A program made the translations under genes and the position numbers. The notes under the pieces were generated by a model. It was not told where the DNA came from. It did no database searches and saw only the letters and a list, made by a program, of their open reading frames with translations. A stretch of 5,907 bases of DNA from NCBI GenBank assembly GCA_030598355.1, contig JAUVQD010000097.1:1-5907 (forward strand), written 5' to 3'. Source of the stretch: Actinomycetes bacterium. GTDB lineage: Bacteria > Actinomycetota > Aquicultoria > CAJVYJ01 > JAUVQD01. This document shows positions 5,118-5,907 of this stretch, piece after piece (the first letter of the stretch is position 1; every line of letters starts with the position of its first letter).

Positions 5118-5907
5118 CTAAGTAGTTTTTCTCAGACCAAAGACCAGCACATCGTCTGTTAGATTGTTTTCTGAGAATAGGCGAGCTTGCTCGACCAGAC
5201 CCTTAAGCAGCTCAGCCAGATCCATATTCGGGTTTGCTTTAATAAAATCGCGAACGCGCTCTTGCCCGAATTGTTCGGGATCGCCCGCTACTCTGGCCTC
5301 ATTTAGGCCATCGGAATGTACTATCAACTTATCGCCCTCTTTGAGTTTAAGCTCGACACATGGATATTTCTGATCAGTATCAACTAGTCCGAGGGGTGTT
5401 CCGGTGGTCTCGATAAATCGGTCGCCATTTGTAAAATATGGGTACGGGTTCGCTGCGTTCACTAAACTTAAAGACGACGTGGCTTGGTCAAAGACTAGAT
5501 ATGTCAGAACTGTAAATCTCTCAGCTCCCTGCCTAATAAGAGAATCGTTAACACTTGCCAACACCTTTGATGCCGACATCCCGTTTGAGGCTCTGTCACG
5601 CAAAAGCGCTTTAACTCTAGCGGTCTCGGCAGCATCAACGATACCGTGCCCTTCCACATCGCCAATGAAAAACACCCACTGGCCGTCGGCTACCTCAAAA
5701 TAATCGTAGAAGTCCCCCCCAACTATGTCTCTATTTGTGGCAGATTGATAGACGTACTTAACTTCCAGCCCATCAATCTTCGGGACCTCCTTAGGCACCA
5801 AGCTTTTCTGAAGAGTTTCAGCAATTACAACCTCCTCATCAAAAGCGGTTTCCATTTGTTGAGACTCGTCGCTGATTCTTTTAGACAGTGGTCGAAAGAT
5901 AAATAAT
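5118..5907 (-). CDS. SpoIIE/RsbU-type PP2C serine phosphatase, N-terminus beyond window
   Basis: These proteins dephosphorylate serine or threonine residues, typically on anti-sigma-factor antagonists, using Mn2+ or Mg2+. The frame stays open to the right edge, and the 17 residues before the first internal ATG (5855) read FRPLSKRISDESQQ near the edge. This resembles the linker after a last TM segment, so 5855 is unlikely to be the true start. Counting from that Met, the PP2C domain shows LQKSLVP (15-21), IVGGDFYDY (44-52), IGDVEGHG (64-71), TPLGL (153-157), HSDGLNEA (180-187) and LTDDVLVFGL (232-241). The metal Asp positions are all present. The second motif has Glu where Ser is usual (GDVSGHG). 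The protein is probably a membrane-tethered stress or signalling phosphatase. It ends in TAG, 9 nt from the end of the convergent Lgt-like frame. Confidence 0.93.
   Translation of the reverse strand, partial: LFIFRPLSKRISDESQQMETAFDEEVVIAETLQKSLVPKEVPKIDGLEVKYVYQSATNRDIVGGDFYDYFEVADGQWVFFIGDVEGHGIVDAAETARVKALLRDRASNGMSASKVLASVNDSLIRQGAERFTVLTYLVFDQATSSLSLVNAANPYPYFTNGDRFIETTGTPLGLVDTDQKYPCVELKLKEGDKLIVHSDGLNEARVAGDPEQFGQERVRDFIKANPNMDLAELLKGLVEQARLFSENNLTDDVLVFGLRKTT

Noticed and set aside
1..5907. CRISPR array, insertion sequence, integrase attachment site next to the tRNA
   Set aside because: No regularly spaced repeats, no transposase or integrase sequence, and no second copy of the tRNA 3' end were found by eye.

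Overview
The window is bacterial and chromosomal in character, with moderate GC and short intergenic gaps. It carries a mix of signalling, redox and housekeeping genes. The thioredoxin-fold protein recalls TxlA/HCF164-type proteins, and the right-hand phosphatase has an FRPL-type juxtamembrane linker. Together these lean weakly toward a cyanobacterial or melainabacterial relative, but nothing here fixes the taxon.

Layout from left to right. (1) 1-421, minus: an Rrf2-family regulator, running off the left edge, driven by a near-consensus promoter that sits against its ATG. (2) 593-1863, plus: a membrane-bound sensor/HD-GYP (c-di-GMP phosphodiesterase type) gene whose reading frame is broken by an in-frame TAG, an in-frame TAA and a one-base frameshift, although all the expected domain sequence is present. 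(3) 1885-3371, minus: a two-gene unit made of a membrane-anchored alpha/beta-hydrolase with a degraded catalytic triad, followed by a two-TM thioredoxin-fold protein. The thioredoxin has an in-frame UGA exactly at the first residue of its CxxC motif. (4) 3497-3569, plus: tRNA-Arg(CCT). (5) 3593-4369, minus: an intact short ADP-ribosylglycohydrolase. (6) 4450-4501: a 22-bp, A7/T7-flanked hairpin. (7) 4524-5108, plus: a prolipoprotein diacylglyceryl transferase (Lgt)-like reading frame lacking its N-terminal part. (8) 5118-5907, minus: a SpoIIE/RsbU-type PP2C phosphatase whose N-terminus lies beyond the right edge.

The most interesting locus is the thioredoxin. Read through the UGA, the protein becomes a full-length U-A-A-C thioredoxin, and 19 nt after the UGA begins a 7-bp stem closed by a GGUCG loop. 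That placement and the GGUC loop resemble bacterial SECIS elements such as E. coli fdhF, so a selenocysteine-containing, membrane-tethered thioredoxin partnered with a pseudo-hydrolase is a serious hypothesis. The main rival is a nonsense mutation or sequence error. The neighbouring HD-GYP gene has three lesions, and all three premature stops in the window can be explained by G-to-T changes on the plus strand.
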